Shown: positions 1 through 5,965, numbered from the stretch's first letter. The stretch is DNA of 7,332 nt from Desulfobacterales bacterium (GCA_020345785.1 CP070771.1:3512443-3519774), one strand, 5' to 3'. Made by a program: numbers and translations. Notes: a model not told the origin generated them from the sequence alone.

Positions 1-1833
1 GCAGGCAATATGAAAACCAAAATGATTTCCGGCGAGGTGCAGCCGACAATCCCTGGGGGTCTCGAGTTCCAATTTCTCCAGATACTCAAAATATTCATAG
101 GTTCGGTTGGCTACTTCGACGGCATCCCTGCGACCATCCAACAGTTTGGGATAGGAAACTTTGAGACAGTAAACGGCGGTCGGTTCGGTCGATACGATGT
201 CGTAGCCCTGCTGGGTATAGTACGTAAGGCTCCTGACGTTTTCTTCCGCCACCTTTCTGGCCCGCTGTAAATCTCCGTATCCGATATACGGGTAGCCGCA
301 TCCCTGCTGGGGCGGCATGAGTACCTTGCAGCCACGGGATTCCAGACGTTCGACGGCCGCCATGCCCATATCGGGTGCATTGTAGTTGGCATAGATGTCC
401 GCAAAAAAAGCAACGCGGTGAACCGGATCGGACACCATGGACGCACCCCTTTTATCAAATCGTTTCGCAAGTGTCCGTCGTCTGAAGGGCGGCAGTTCGC
501 GGCGGCTGTCAATGCCGACATATTTTTCCATCTGCGAACGGAAGAACTGATTCTTCATAAACCAGTTGGATATCGGCGCGGTGGCGCTGCCGACTTTGGC
601 CATAGTTTCGGCGGCCATCAGGGCACGATTGACCAACGGGTGTCGCTCCAGCTTTCGATAGCGGTCTTTTACCGCTGAAATCATCAAGGGGATATCAATC
701 TCGGCCGGACAGATCTCTTTGCAAAGACCGCAGGAAACACACAGGTCTGCAAATCCCCCCGCCTTTTCAATACCATGCACGGCCGCCGTCCATGGAATCC
801 CGATCGGTCCGGGGTAGATGTAACCGAAGGCGTGCCCGCCGACCACCCCGTAGGTGGGGCAGATATTCATGCAGGCCGCACATCGAATGCAGTTTAAAGC
901 GTCCTGCATCAAGGGGTCTTTGCGCATTTGGCTGCGGCCATTGTCCAGAATAATGATATGCGATTCCCGTTTGCTGCTGCCCTCCCCTTGCCCCAGCGGT
1001 GAGCGCCCCCCCATAAAGGTCTCATAGGTGGTCAGGGGCTGTCCCACAGCACTAATGGGGTGAGCCATCATCATCTGCAGCGCATCTTCAACCGTCTCCA
1101 CGATTTTCTCCCGGCCCATAATGCAGATATGAACATCCGGAATGCTGGAGACCAGCCGAGCGTTGCCCTCATTGGTTTCAATCACAATGACGCCAAGTTC
1201 TGCTATCCCGACATTGGCGCCCGTCATTCCGATATCGGCATTCAAAAAATAAGGTCGCACAAACCGGCGCACGGCTTTCATTACCGCATCGGCGTCGTCG
1301 GGGATTTTCTCACCGGTAGCTTTGCGAAATATTTCAGCCACGTCGGCCAAAGTTTTGTGAACCGCCGGGAAAACCAGATGAAACGGCTTCTCATGAACCT
1401 GCTGGATAATCAGTTCCCCTAAATCGGTTTCGATGACTTCCAACCCGGCCTTTTCCAGCGGTTCATTGACCTCAATTTCCTCGCTGGTCAGTGACTTGGA
1501 CTTGGCCACAATCTTGGCATCCCGTTCCCGGGCTATTTTAAGAATATAATCAATGGCAGTTCTACCATTTTTGGCAAAGAAAACGTTAGCCCCGCGCCCA
1601 CGCACCTTTTCTGCAAAACGCTCCACCAATTCATCCTGTTTCTCCAGGCAGCGCAGCTTTATTGCCCGCACTTCTTTCCGAAAGGCCTCGCCGCCGGGCA
1701 GTGCAGCAACCGCCCTTTGCCGGTTGTCCCTGCCGCGCTTCATGGCCGTATAAAGCGCATCTCTTTTGGACTTTTCTCCCAGGGCTTTTTCGATTTTGGT
1801 CTGAAGTTGGGTTAAAGATGATGAGGTTGCCAT
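1..1833 (-). CDS. lutB: LutB-type LUD/ferredoxin protein fused to a CCG domain (partial, C-terminus beyond window)
   Basis: This reading frame of 611 codons has no stop before the left edge. It starts at ATG 1833 behind the ribosome site AAAGGGA (1842-1848); the next in-frame codon group upstream contains a stop, so the start is secure. Roughly residues 70-290 form the LUD domain, with the conserved stretch MTGANVGIAELG from residue 203. Two 4Fe-4S motifs follow: C315, C318, C321, C325-Pro and C365, C368, C371, C375-Pro. From about 470 a GlpC/LutA-like CCG domain begins, with NYNAP and then QQGCGYP at 509-515. C511 of a normal CC pair is Gly, and C512 remains. The last visible residue, C611 in GFHIAC, fits the first Cys of the second CCG repeat. 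LutB proteins alone have about 470 residues, so this is a fusion of the kind known in Desulfovibrio. It probably passes electrons in cytoplasmic lactate oxidation with LutC. The substrate is inferred. Confidence 0.9.
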   Translation of the reverse strand, partial: MATSSSLTQLQTKIEKALGEKSKRDALYTAMKRGRDNRQRAVAALPGGEAFRKEVRAIKLRCLEKQDELVERFAEKVRGRGANVFFAKNGRTAIDYILKIARERDAKIVAKSKSLTSEEIEVNEPLEKAGLEVIETDLGELIIQQVHEKPFHLVFPAVHKTLADVAEIFRKATGEKIPDDADAVMKAVRRFVRPYFLNADIGMTGANVGIAELGVIVIETNEGNARLVSSIPDVHICIMGREKIVETVEDALQMMMAHPISAVGQPLTTYETFMGGRSPLGQGEGSSKRESHIIILDNGRSQMRKDPLMQDALNCIRCAACMNICPTYGVVGGHAFGYIYPGPIGIPWTAAVHGIEKAGGFADLCVSCGLCKEICPAEIDIPLMISAVKDRYRKLERHPLVNRALMAAETMAKVGSATAPISNWFMKNQFFRSQMEKYVGIDSRRELPPFRRRTLAKRFDKRGASMVSDPVHRVAFFADIYANYNAPDMGMAAVERLESRGCKVLMPPQQGCGYPYIGYGDLQRARKVAEENVRSLTYYTQQGYDIVSTEPTAVYCLKVSYPKLLDGRRDAVEVANRTYEYFEYLEKLELETPRDCRLHLAGNHFGFHIAC

Positions 1834-1851
1834 GATTTCGTCCCTTTGATG

Positions 1852-1902
1852 ATTGAGCGAAAAGGCTCAATGTCCGTTGACAAATTGAGTCTCACTCAAT
1901 TT
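1852..1902 (-). promoter_or_regulatory. Two tandem hairpins between lutC and lutB
   Basis: The first inverted repeat has 9-base perfect arms, AAATTGAGT (1882-1890) and ACTCAATTT (1894-1902), around a 3-base loop; it includes the lutC stop codon (1896-1898). The second has 7-base perfect arms, ATTGAGC (1852-1858) and GCTCAAT (1865-1871), around a 6-base loop. It ends three bases before the lutB ribosome binding site. All four arms contain ATTGAG or its complement, so arm 2 can also pair with arm 3, or arm 1 with arm 4. Roles in translation coupling, RNA processing or transcript attenuation are possible. Neither hairpin is followed by a T-run on the minus strand, so a simple intrinsic terminator is unlikely. 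Confidence 0.55.
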
Positions 1903-2459
1903 ATTATTATCGCATGCGTCTCGGCCGGCCCATGAACACCAAGGATTAGCCGCATTTCGATATCCGCTGTGCGGCTGGGACCTGAAATGAACGACACATT
2001 GGCGTTCAGAGGATTTTCCTGATAAAAATTGCGGATGGGGACTGCCGCCTCTTTAAGCGTTGTGATCATGTCCGCTGCCCGGACTACGGCGACATGGACA
2101 AGGGGCAGCGCAGAAACCAAACGTTGGGAGTCATCAGTCGTAAATTCTACAATAGCGCCGGTCTCTGCGATTGCAAATGCCGCCCAGGTAATCCCGGCCT
2201 GAATAGCGTCCAGTGCCCCGGGCAATTCAGCATGGTTAAAGGGCGGCTTCAGCACATTCATACCGGCCCCGGAGCACCGCTGTTCCAATGCCTGTCGAAA
2301 TTCATCCGGCAAATCACTCAAAGCAACGTTTCTGGCTTCTTTTTCCTGAAGGATGGATACTACTTTTTCTGCGGCTTCGGATGTTCCGGAGACCAGATGT
2401 ACGTTTCCCGCCAGAGATTCATGCTTCAGTCGAAACTGCTCCAAAATACTCTCATTCAT
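1896..2459 (-). CDS. lutC: LutC-type LUD domain protein (lactate utilisation)
   Basis: This is a LUD-domain protein of the LutC/YkgG family, 187 residues long and close to the usual LutC size. The conserved features are present: AETGAIVEF near residue 100, GPSRTADIE near 162, and LGVHGP near 175 (numbered from the upstream ATG). LutC is a partner of the Fe-S protein LutB in L-lactate oxidation to pyruvate; it acts in the cytoplasm. Two ATGs lie two codons apart. The AGGA at 2469-2472 sits only 3 bases before the ATG at 2465 but 9 bases before the ATG at 2459, so I prefer 2459; the 2465 start would add Met-Gln. The gene is first in a probable lutC-lutB operon with a 62-base gap that holds two hairpins. 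No lactate dehydrogenase, permease or regulator gene is adjacent on the upstream side. The family is clear, and the exact substrate is inferred. Confidence 0.92.
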   Translation of the reverse strand: MNESILEQFRLKHESLAGNVHLVSGTSEAAEKVVSILQEKEARNVALSDLPDEFRQALEQRCSGAGMNVLKPPFNHAELPGALDAIQAGITWAAFAIAETGAIVEFTTDDSQRLVSALPLVHVAVVRAADMITTLKEAAVPIRNFYQENPLNANVSFISGPSRTADIEMRLILGVHGPAETHAIIIN

Positions 2460-2481
2460 TTGCATATATCCTAATTAATCC

Positions 2482-2496
2482 GCCCTGAAAAAGGGC
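2482..2496 (-). promoter_or_regulatory. Small hairpin in the lutC leader
   Basis: GCCCT (2482-2486) and AGGGC (2492-2496) form a 5-base stem around 5 bases. It stands about 10 bases upstream of the lutC AGGA ribosome site. A second weak stem, CCAGT/ACTGG (2552-2556 and 2573-2577), lies further upstream in the same leader. These stems are short and may be chance. A near-palindrome TGGAT-N4-ATCCA (2510-2523) between them could be an operator, but it matches no regulator that I recognise. Confidence 0.25.
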
Positions 2497-2613
2497 AAAG
2501 CCAGCGTTGTGGATTGTTATCCAAATTGTGGTAGGCCTCGTGAGCCAATTTCCAGTAGCCAAAAGCCTGATGACTGGTAGAGGCAGCTTATGTCTACTTA
2601 ATTATTGACCTCT

Positions 2614-2642
2614 TCTATAATGCGAAATGAAAACGAAATCAA
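2614..2642 (-). promoter_or_regulatory. Candidate sigma70 promoter for lutC-lutB
   Basis: On the minus strand TTGATT (2637-2642) and TATAGA (2614-2619) are separated by exactly 17 bases. Each matches four of six consensus positions. The predicted start is near 2607, which gives lutC a leader of about 140 bases. The stretch is A+T rich compared with the flanking genes. There is no experimental support. Confidence 0.4.
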
Positions 2643-2658
2643 GTAGATAATTTAGCGG

Positions 2659-2759
2659 GGTGAGTCACGTTAAGTGACACCTAAGGTTGTAAAAGCCGGA
2701 GGGCCACAGAGCCAAGGCGTCAAGGGTGAAGCTGTGGTCGGCTGCCGCAATCCCTTGAC
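2659..2759. repeat. Structured intergenic block with crossing stems
   Basis: A first hairpin pairs GGTG plus TCAC (2659-2668, with a 2-base bulge) with GTGACACC (2674-2681). Then GGCCACAG (2702-2709) can pair with CTGTGGTC (2732-2739) through eight pairs, one of them G-U. GTCAAGGG (2719-2726) is an exact complement of CCCTTGAC (2752-2759). The last two stems cross, which gives pseudoknot geometry or two alternative folds. The block overlaps a 60-codon minus-strand frame (2670-2852) with no recognisable domain. It may be a dispersed intergenic element or a structured RNA; I cannot tell which strand would be transcribed. Confidence 0.35.
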
Positions 2760-3052
2760 AACACAGGATCTGAAGTCCTCAGGCTTTCCCTCAGGGTAAA
2801 CAAAATGGCAAAATCGAGCCCATCCTTTGAATTCACCGTAGGAGTTATCCATAAACGGGAGCTTTTACTTTAGTATCGGGCATAATAACAAGACCATTAG
2901 CTTCTCTCTGCCATTTCGTTTATGCAACATTGGGGTGACCTTGACATGAGATTGTGCGCAGGGCATGCTATATGGCATCTAGGTTTGAATCGACGACCAC
3001 CGCGGGCAAAGCACGGGATGCTTGAACCCTAACATTGCGAAAATTCTATTTC

Positions 3053-3119
3053 GTAGGGTGGAGATTACCCAGCGAGTGTCGCGGTCTCCGCCGTTAACGG
3101 TGGGCAATGCCCACCCTAC
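3053..3119. repeat. REP/MITE-like palindromic unit with 9-base terminal inverted repeats
   Basis: GTAGGGTGG (3053-3061) and CCACCCTAC (3111-3119) are exact inverted repeats bounding a 67-base unit. Inside are GGAGA/TCTCC (3060-3064 and 3085-3089), the perfect palindrome CCGTTAACGG (3091-3100), and a hairpin GGTGGGC/GCCCACC (3099-3105 and 3109-3115, allowing a short loop). The hairpin competes with the outer arms for the right end. This has the architecture of dispersed palindromic repeats that are common between genes in many bacteria. No protein is encoded. Confidence 0.6.
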
Positions 3120-3272
3120 ATTTATAATGTTGCCCCATTCACAATCCACCGGCGTCGTCTAAGTTTGTACCACCGCAAAATACTCCCGCTGCAAGGGCAA
3201 AATCTTTTCAAATCTCATCCCGATAGGTCGGAGCAGTTTATGAATGGAGTTAACAAAAGGTGAATTTCAGAC

Positions 3273-3381
3273 ATGTTGGGTTTCGGCGGTGTGCCGGTTT
3301 ACGCTGTGCGGTGGCAATTTGGGTAGGTTGGGTTGAGAAACGAAACCCAACATTAACCAGTCTGGCCTCAACCCAACCTAC
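3273..3381. repeat. Two interlocked perfect inverted repeats (palindromic intergenic element)
   Basis: Repeat one has 13-base arms, 3273-3285 (ATGTTGGGTTTCG) and its exact complement at 3341-3353. Repeat two has 15-base arms, 3323-3337 (GTAGGTTGGGTTGAG) and its exact complement at 3367-3381. The arms are ordered A-B-A'-B', so both cannot form as simple nested hairpins. A third option is a local hairpin between GTTGGGTT and AACCCAAC around 3328-3351. The ends resemble those of the unit at 3053-3119. Open frames of 62 codons on both strands across this block are by-products of the symmetry. Confidence 0.7.
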
Positions 3382-3577
3382 GAAAGGTTCCATCTGCAAC
3401 TCGGCTGCATGTGGCCTTTTTATTGGTTGTAGTTCCACTTATCATTGAACTTGCGAACGCGGAGAGGGGATTCGAAGCACCGCCATGCAGGATTTGTCGG
3501 CAGGAATCAAAAGATTCAAGAATAGTCATTTAATTAATAATTATTTTCAACGAACACTGTATGATTTCACGGTGCGC

Positions 3578-4213
3578 TCAGAAAGGTAATGCCAAATAGG
3601 ATTCTCCCGCTATTAAACCGTTGTTCGAGTCGAGCGGACCGTCGGCGTTGTTAAAATTAATTGCTATATCATCGCCATCGACGGGCGGCCATTCCGGGAA
3701 GACGGCAAAATGCAGAAGCGGAATGCTTACCCCCGAACTTCCGCTTGCGGCTAGATACTGCCCAGCATCAACAGCTTCACCTTCATGCACTGCCACACCC
3801 CATTGCTGGAGATGGCCATAAAATGCGATTGTGCCGTCTTCATGTTCAATGAAAATATTGTTGTGCATAGATTGATTTGGTAAATCCATATCTGGAAGAT
3901 CGTCTCTTATCTCACGGACGATTCCAGCACGTGCGGCGACTATATCTGCACCCATGGGGATCAAAAAGTCATAGGCGAGAGAGTTATAATGAGAGTTTTC
4001 CTGATAGCAATAACTTTGGATGATTTCATATTGCTTACCTGCAGGATAAGGTAGCACGTAGTCCGACTCAGCAGGGTCCCCAAACGCAGCACGGTCCAGG
4101 CAGGTAGGTATCGAATCGTCTCCGCCGCTGCCACCACCACCACCACACCCATAAACAAAAGGCAGAATTAAAGGAATTAATATTATCGACATTAAAATAT
4201 GAATCTTTTTCAT
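3578..4213 (-). CDS. Lipoprotein with a degenerate M23/LytM peptidase domain
   Basis: The 211-residue product starts with a signal peptide ending in the lipobox VYGC, so C23 is the likely lipidated residue. A Gly-rich linker (24-31) follows. Residues about 60-172 match the M23 (LytM) fold. H75 and D82 fit the first metal-binding pair in the spaced HxxxxxxD form, H134 lies in FYGHL, and the final motif reads LLHFAVF at 166-172 instead of the usual HLHFEV. L166 (CTT, 3716-3718) therefore stands where family members have a catalytic His, while the metal ligand H168 remains. M23 enzymes cut peptidoglycan cross-bridges; degenerate LytM lipoproteins such as NlpD instead activate amidases. Either role is inferred. 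The tail of about 40 residues has no recognised domain. GAGGTG lies just before the ATG. The gene follows the orphan gene at 4322-4876 by 108 bases. The fold is fairly sure, activity is doubtful. Confidence 0.85.
   Translation of the reverse strand: MKKIHILMSIILIPLILPFVYGCGGGGGSGGDDSIPTCLDRAAFGDPAESDYVLPYPAGKQYEIIQSYCYQENSHYNSLAYDFLIPMGADIVAARAGIVREIRDDLPDMDLPNQSMHNNIFIEHEDGTIAFYGHLQQWGVAVHEGEAVDAGQYLAASGSSGVSIPLLHFAVFPEWPPVDGDDIAINFNNADGPLDSNNGLIAGESYLALPF
4131..4145. repeat. Short CCA (GGT) trinucleotide tract in a lipoprotein linker
   Basis: Five CCA units on the plus strand read as four GGT Gly codons plus part of a fifth, directly after the lipidated Cys codon. Changes in unit number would alter linker length without shifting the frame. 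Confidence 0.6.
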
Positions 4214-4321
4214 GACACCTCAAATATATTATGTGCCAATATACAAAGAAAGCAAGCGGCAGGTCGTCGGCCGAAATGACTTGGACCGCGATAAGTTGTA
4301 CGTGTGACATCAAGCAGCTAG

Positions 4322-4876
4322 CTACTCAATATCATCTGCGTCAAAAATAATGAAATTCACTTCAAGCAAACCTGTGCCACTAATAATGATGGGGTTTGGA
4401 TCATCCAGATCTTCAGAGCCTGGATAACCAAAACCTAAGACGTCATCGAGAATCGGATCGACAATGAAGGCATAGAATGAATAGCAGCCGGGCCATAGGC
4501 TGATTGCGTATCCGTCGAAGGCGAACTCGAAGAAGTATACATCTTGAGTTTCTTGGTCTGCGGCTAAAACGATGACTAGCTTCTCCTCCTCTTCTAAGAT
4601 TAGTTCGGTGAAATCCACGAAAGATTCTTCTGCGATGAACTGGCCTGTCAGGAGAATAGGAGCTTCTCCGCGCTCTATCTGCACGAAGTTTGACTCAGGA
4701 ACAGACATGGTGCCTGAGACGTTTGGAATGTCCCTGTAATATCCCTGGGGGTTCACGGCAATCCCCTGTCGGATTTTTCGACCAGTTCGATAATCTTCCC
4801 ACACATCTCCCATAATCTGAGCAACCTTTCCAACTATAGGTGGTGCTAGTTTAGCCATGGCAGTTAGCAAATCCAT
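4322..4876 (-). CDS. Orphan acidic protein of 184 residues, function unknown
   Basis: I do not recognise this protein. It begins MDLLTAMAKL with a probable amphipathic helix to about residue 35 and has no signal peptide or membrane segment. Residues about 60-180 alternate hydrophobic and polar in a beta-rich pattern, with an acidic run EEEE at 95-98, the segment GCYSFYAFIVD at 130-140, DPNPI at 159-163, and an acidic end, FDADDIE. A beta-sandwich of the kind that follows 'G-x-Y-x-x-x-A-F' motifs is possible, but this is a guess from pattern only. There is one Cys (131). The start is well supported: AAGGAGG lies 8 bases before the ATG, and a TATAAT box is about 40 bases upstream. The unusually strong initiation signals suggest high expression. 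It stands between two lipoprotein genes on the same strand. Confidence 0.75.
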   Translation of the reverse strand: MDLLTAMAKLAPPIVGKVAQIMGDVWEDYRTGRKIRQGIAVNPQGYYRDIPNVSGTMSVPESNFVQIERGEAPILLTGQFIAEESFVDFTELILEEEEKLVIVLAADQETQDVYFFEFAFDGYAISLWPGCYSFYAFIVDPILDDVLGFGYPGSEDLDDPNPIIISGTGLLEVNFIIFDADDIE

Positions 4877-4914
4877 TGGATATCCTCCTTTTCATCTGCT
4901 AAAATGCATGAGGG

Positions 4915-4943
4915 ATTATAGACTAAGAAGTTCATTTTATATA
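4915..4943 (-). promoter_or_regulatory. Candidate promoter of the orphan gene 4322-4876
   Basis: A perfect TATAAT (4915-4920, minus strand) lies 38 bases upstream of the ATG. The hexamer 17 bases before it is TATATA (4938-4943), matching the -35 consensus at only three positions. The predicted start near 4908 gives a leader of about 32 bases carrying AAGGAGG. The stretch 4910-5040 is strongly A+T rich. Confidence 0.45.
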
Positions 4944-5047
4944 AGATAAAGAATTTTCCACCTATGGAAGCTTGAATTTTTAGGAATTCTAATTCTTTCA
5001 GCTTTGTAAGTCGATGAAAGTTGTAGATGATGTCTTTTGTTGAAATT

Positions 5048-5566
5048 CTATGATCCGTATCTCGATTTAATGACTTTAACCGGCCCCTCAGCCGGGATGG
5101 TATATATATACAAATCTCCGTATGGGTAGGGTCCTTCTCCGGTGCCACCCAGCCGCTGATGAAGCGATCGCAGGCTGCCTGATCCATTGGCGACCAACAA
5201 GACCACTTCACCTGCGTGCTCAGTAAGGATATCAGTTACAATCTGATCTATCGTCGATTTACTGATTCTCGGCGTTAACGTTATGCCTATTCCTAAATGA
5301 GCCGCCAGCGGTTTTACGGTATCCAGGTCGCGTTCAAGATCTGGACTGTAGATAGCCGTAATACCCATATCTTCCACAGCATCTACCAATGCTTTCGCGC
5401 GCTCACGGCCTTGGGCGGTTAAAACAAAGAAATTATCCCTTTCCGCGTGGCGGATAAGAATGACGGTTGTCGTTTTCCCAGGTTTAGTATTTTCTTCAGA
5501 CCCTATGCAGCCAATCAGACAACCTAAAAGCAAAAAGATGACCGCCCGTTTAACTGAGTGTCGCAA
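5048..5566 (-). CDS. Histidine-phosphatase-fold lipoprotein lacking the second catalytic His
   Basis: The product has 172 residues. A signal peptide carries two possible lipobox cysteines, LLGC16 and LIGC20, so it is probably a membrane-anchored periplasmic lipoprotein. The histidine phosphatase (phosphoglycerate mutase-like) signature LIRHAE places the phospho-acceptor H40 after R39, and SPDLER gives the second Arg, R79. The C-terminal motif, normally VVGHSN, reads LVANGSG: N127 (AAT, 5186-5188) replaces the second catalytic His. The rest of that region (LHQRLGGTGEGPYPYGDLYIYTIP) keeps the family pattern. The start is TTG at 5566. A stop lies eight codons upstream with no ATG between, and the next in-frame ATG comes only at residue 67, after the RHAE motif. 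The gene overlaps the upstream DUF3795 gene by 17 bases, so translation is probably coupled. GGAG lies 13 bases before the TTG, which is long. Substrate unknown. Confidence 0.87.
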   Translation of the reverse strand: MRHSVKRAVIFLLLGCLIGCIGSEENTKPGKTTTVILIRHAERDNFFVLTAQGRERAKALVDAVEDMGITAIYSPDLERDLDTVKPLAAHLGIGITLTPRISKSTIDQIVTDILTEHAGEVVLLVANGSGSLRSLHQRLGGTGEGPYPYGDLYIYTIPAEGPVKVIKSRYGS

Positions 5567-5918
5567 TTGACGCTTTGAACTCCATTTTTAAACTATCCAA
5601 CCGCTCCTTTAACCCGGGTGCAGCCATAAATATCGGATTGAGCTTCTCACAAGGATAGTCGGAGCAATGGGCACAGTTGTCTACATCCCGTTCCATACCG
5701 CATTTTCTAACCACGCAACTCTTGCAGTAAGCAAACAGCCGATCGTTTCCGGATCTACAGCCGTCACAATTAATATCCTGTCGTTCGAGATTCATATTGT
5801 ATTGTTTGGACCAGAGGTTAGCCACTTTTACCCTTTTTTTGTCATCATCATTTTTTGTGGCCTGATATGTATCACACTCATGACAGGCCAGCCCGCAGAA
5901 AGCAGTCATTTCTTTCAT
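5550..5918 (-). CDS. DUF3795 cysteine-rich protein
   Basis: The 122-residue product has the DUF3795 layout, opening with FCGLACHEC (C8, C12, C15), then a middle helix, then a second Cys cluster: C51, C54, C65, C68, C73, C82, C85 and C90. These eleven cysteines suggest metal or Fe-S binding in the cytoplasm; there is no signal peptide or membrane segment. The family is common in anaerobic bacteria and archaea, and its function is not established. The start at 5918 is set by AGGAGG six bases upstream; an in-frame ATG three codons later is less well placed. It overlaps the next gene (histidine-phosphatase-like lipoprotein) by 17 bases, so the two form an operon. A leader of about 230 bases separates it from the MFS gene upstream. 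Confidence 0.9.
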   Translation of the reverse strand: MKEMTAFCGLACHECDTYQATKNDDDKKRVKVANLWSKQYNMNLERQDINCDGCRSGNDRLFAYCKSCVVRKCGMERDVDNCAHCSDYPCEKLNPIFMAAPGLKERLDSLKMEFKASIATLS

Positions 5919-5948
5919 TTTGGACCTCCTTTTCCTTTGATACCGTTT

Positions 5949-5965
5949 GTTCCAAATTTGAGAAC
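5949..5965. promoter_or_regulatory. Near-palindrome upstream of the DUF3795 gene
   Basis: GTTC (5949-5952) and GAAC (5962-5965) flank the perfect 8-base palindrome CAAATTTG (5953-5960), with one extra base. It lies 31-47 bases before the ATG at 5918. The size and symmetry fit an operator for a dimeric regulator. A further small stem CCCGC/GCGGG (5991-5995 and 5999-6003) lies next to it. No known consensus is recognised. Confidence 0.35.

Larger units (their letters stand above)
2466..3577. other. 1.1-kb intergenic region without a credible gene
   Basis: The region lies between the lutC start and the end of the M23-like lipoprotein gene. No frame of more than 62 codons exists, and the longest ones coincide with palindromic repeats and read open on both strands, which is typical of spurious frames. 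It holds the lut promoter and leader (2466-2642), a block of crossing stems (2659-2759), a palindromic unit (3053-3119) and interlocked inverted repeats (3273-3381). Bases 2860-3050, 3120-3270 and 3382-3577 show only short weak stems, for example AAGCA/TGCTT at 3009-3023 and GAATC/GATTC at 3504-3517. I see no tRNA, transposase remnant or clear terminator. Confidence 0.7.

Noticed and set aside
2094..2474. Plus-strand frame of 126 codons
   Set aside because: It is antisense to lutC, whose LUD motifs are clear; the plus-strand translation shows no family features.
2605..2621. TTGACC and TATAAT on the plus strand
   Set aside because: They are only 5 bases apart, so they cannot be the two halves of a sigma70 promoter, and no plus-strand gene follows.
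2670..2852. 60-codon minus-strand frame
   Set aside because: It spans the block of crossing stems, has no ribosome site of note and no recognisable domain; the composition looks like translated repeat sequence.
2941..2971. Perfect TTGACA on the plus strand
   Set aside because: No acceptable -10 hexamer lies 16-18 bases downstream, and no gene follows on that strand.
2978..3000. tRNA-like GGTTTGAATC stretch
   Set aside because: The flanks do not pair into a T-arm, and no acceptor, D or anticodon stems are found around it.
3250..3448. 62-codon frames on both strands
   Set aside because: Both arise from the same palindromic repeat, which stays open on either strand because of its symmetry.
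4956..4969. TTCCA/TGGAA hairpin after the phosphatase-like gene
   Set aside because: The stem is only 5 bases and A+T rich, with no T-run after it on the minus strand, so it does not support a terminator.
4864..5211. Minus-strand frame of 115 codons overlapping the phosphatase-like gene and the orphan gene start
   Set aside because: Its first half lies in another frame of the histidine-phosphatase-like gene, and its end runs through the A+T-rich promoter region of the orphan gene. No ribosome site and no domain.
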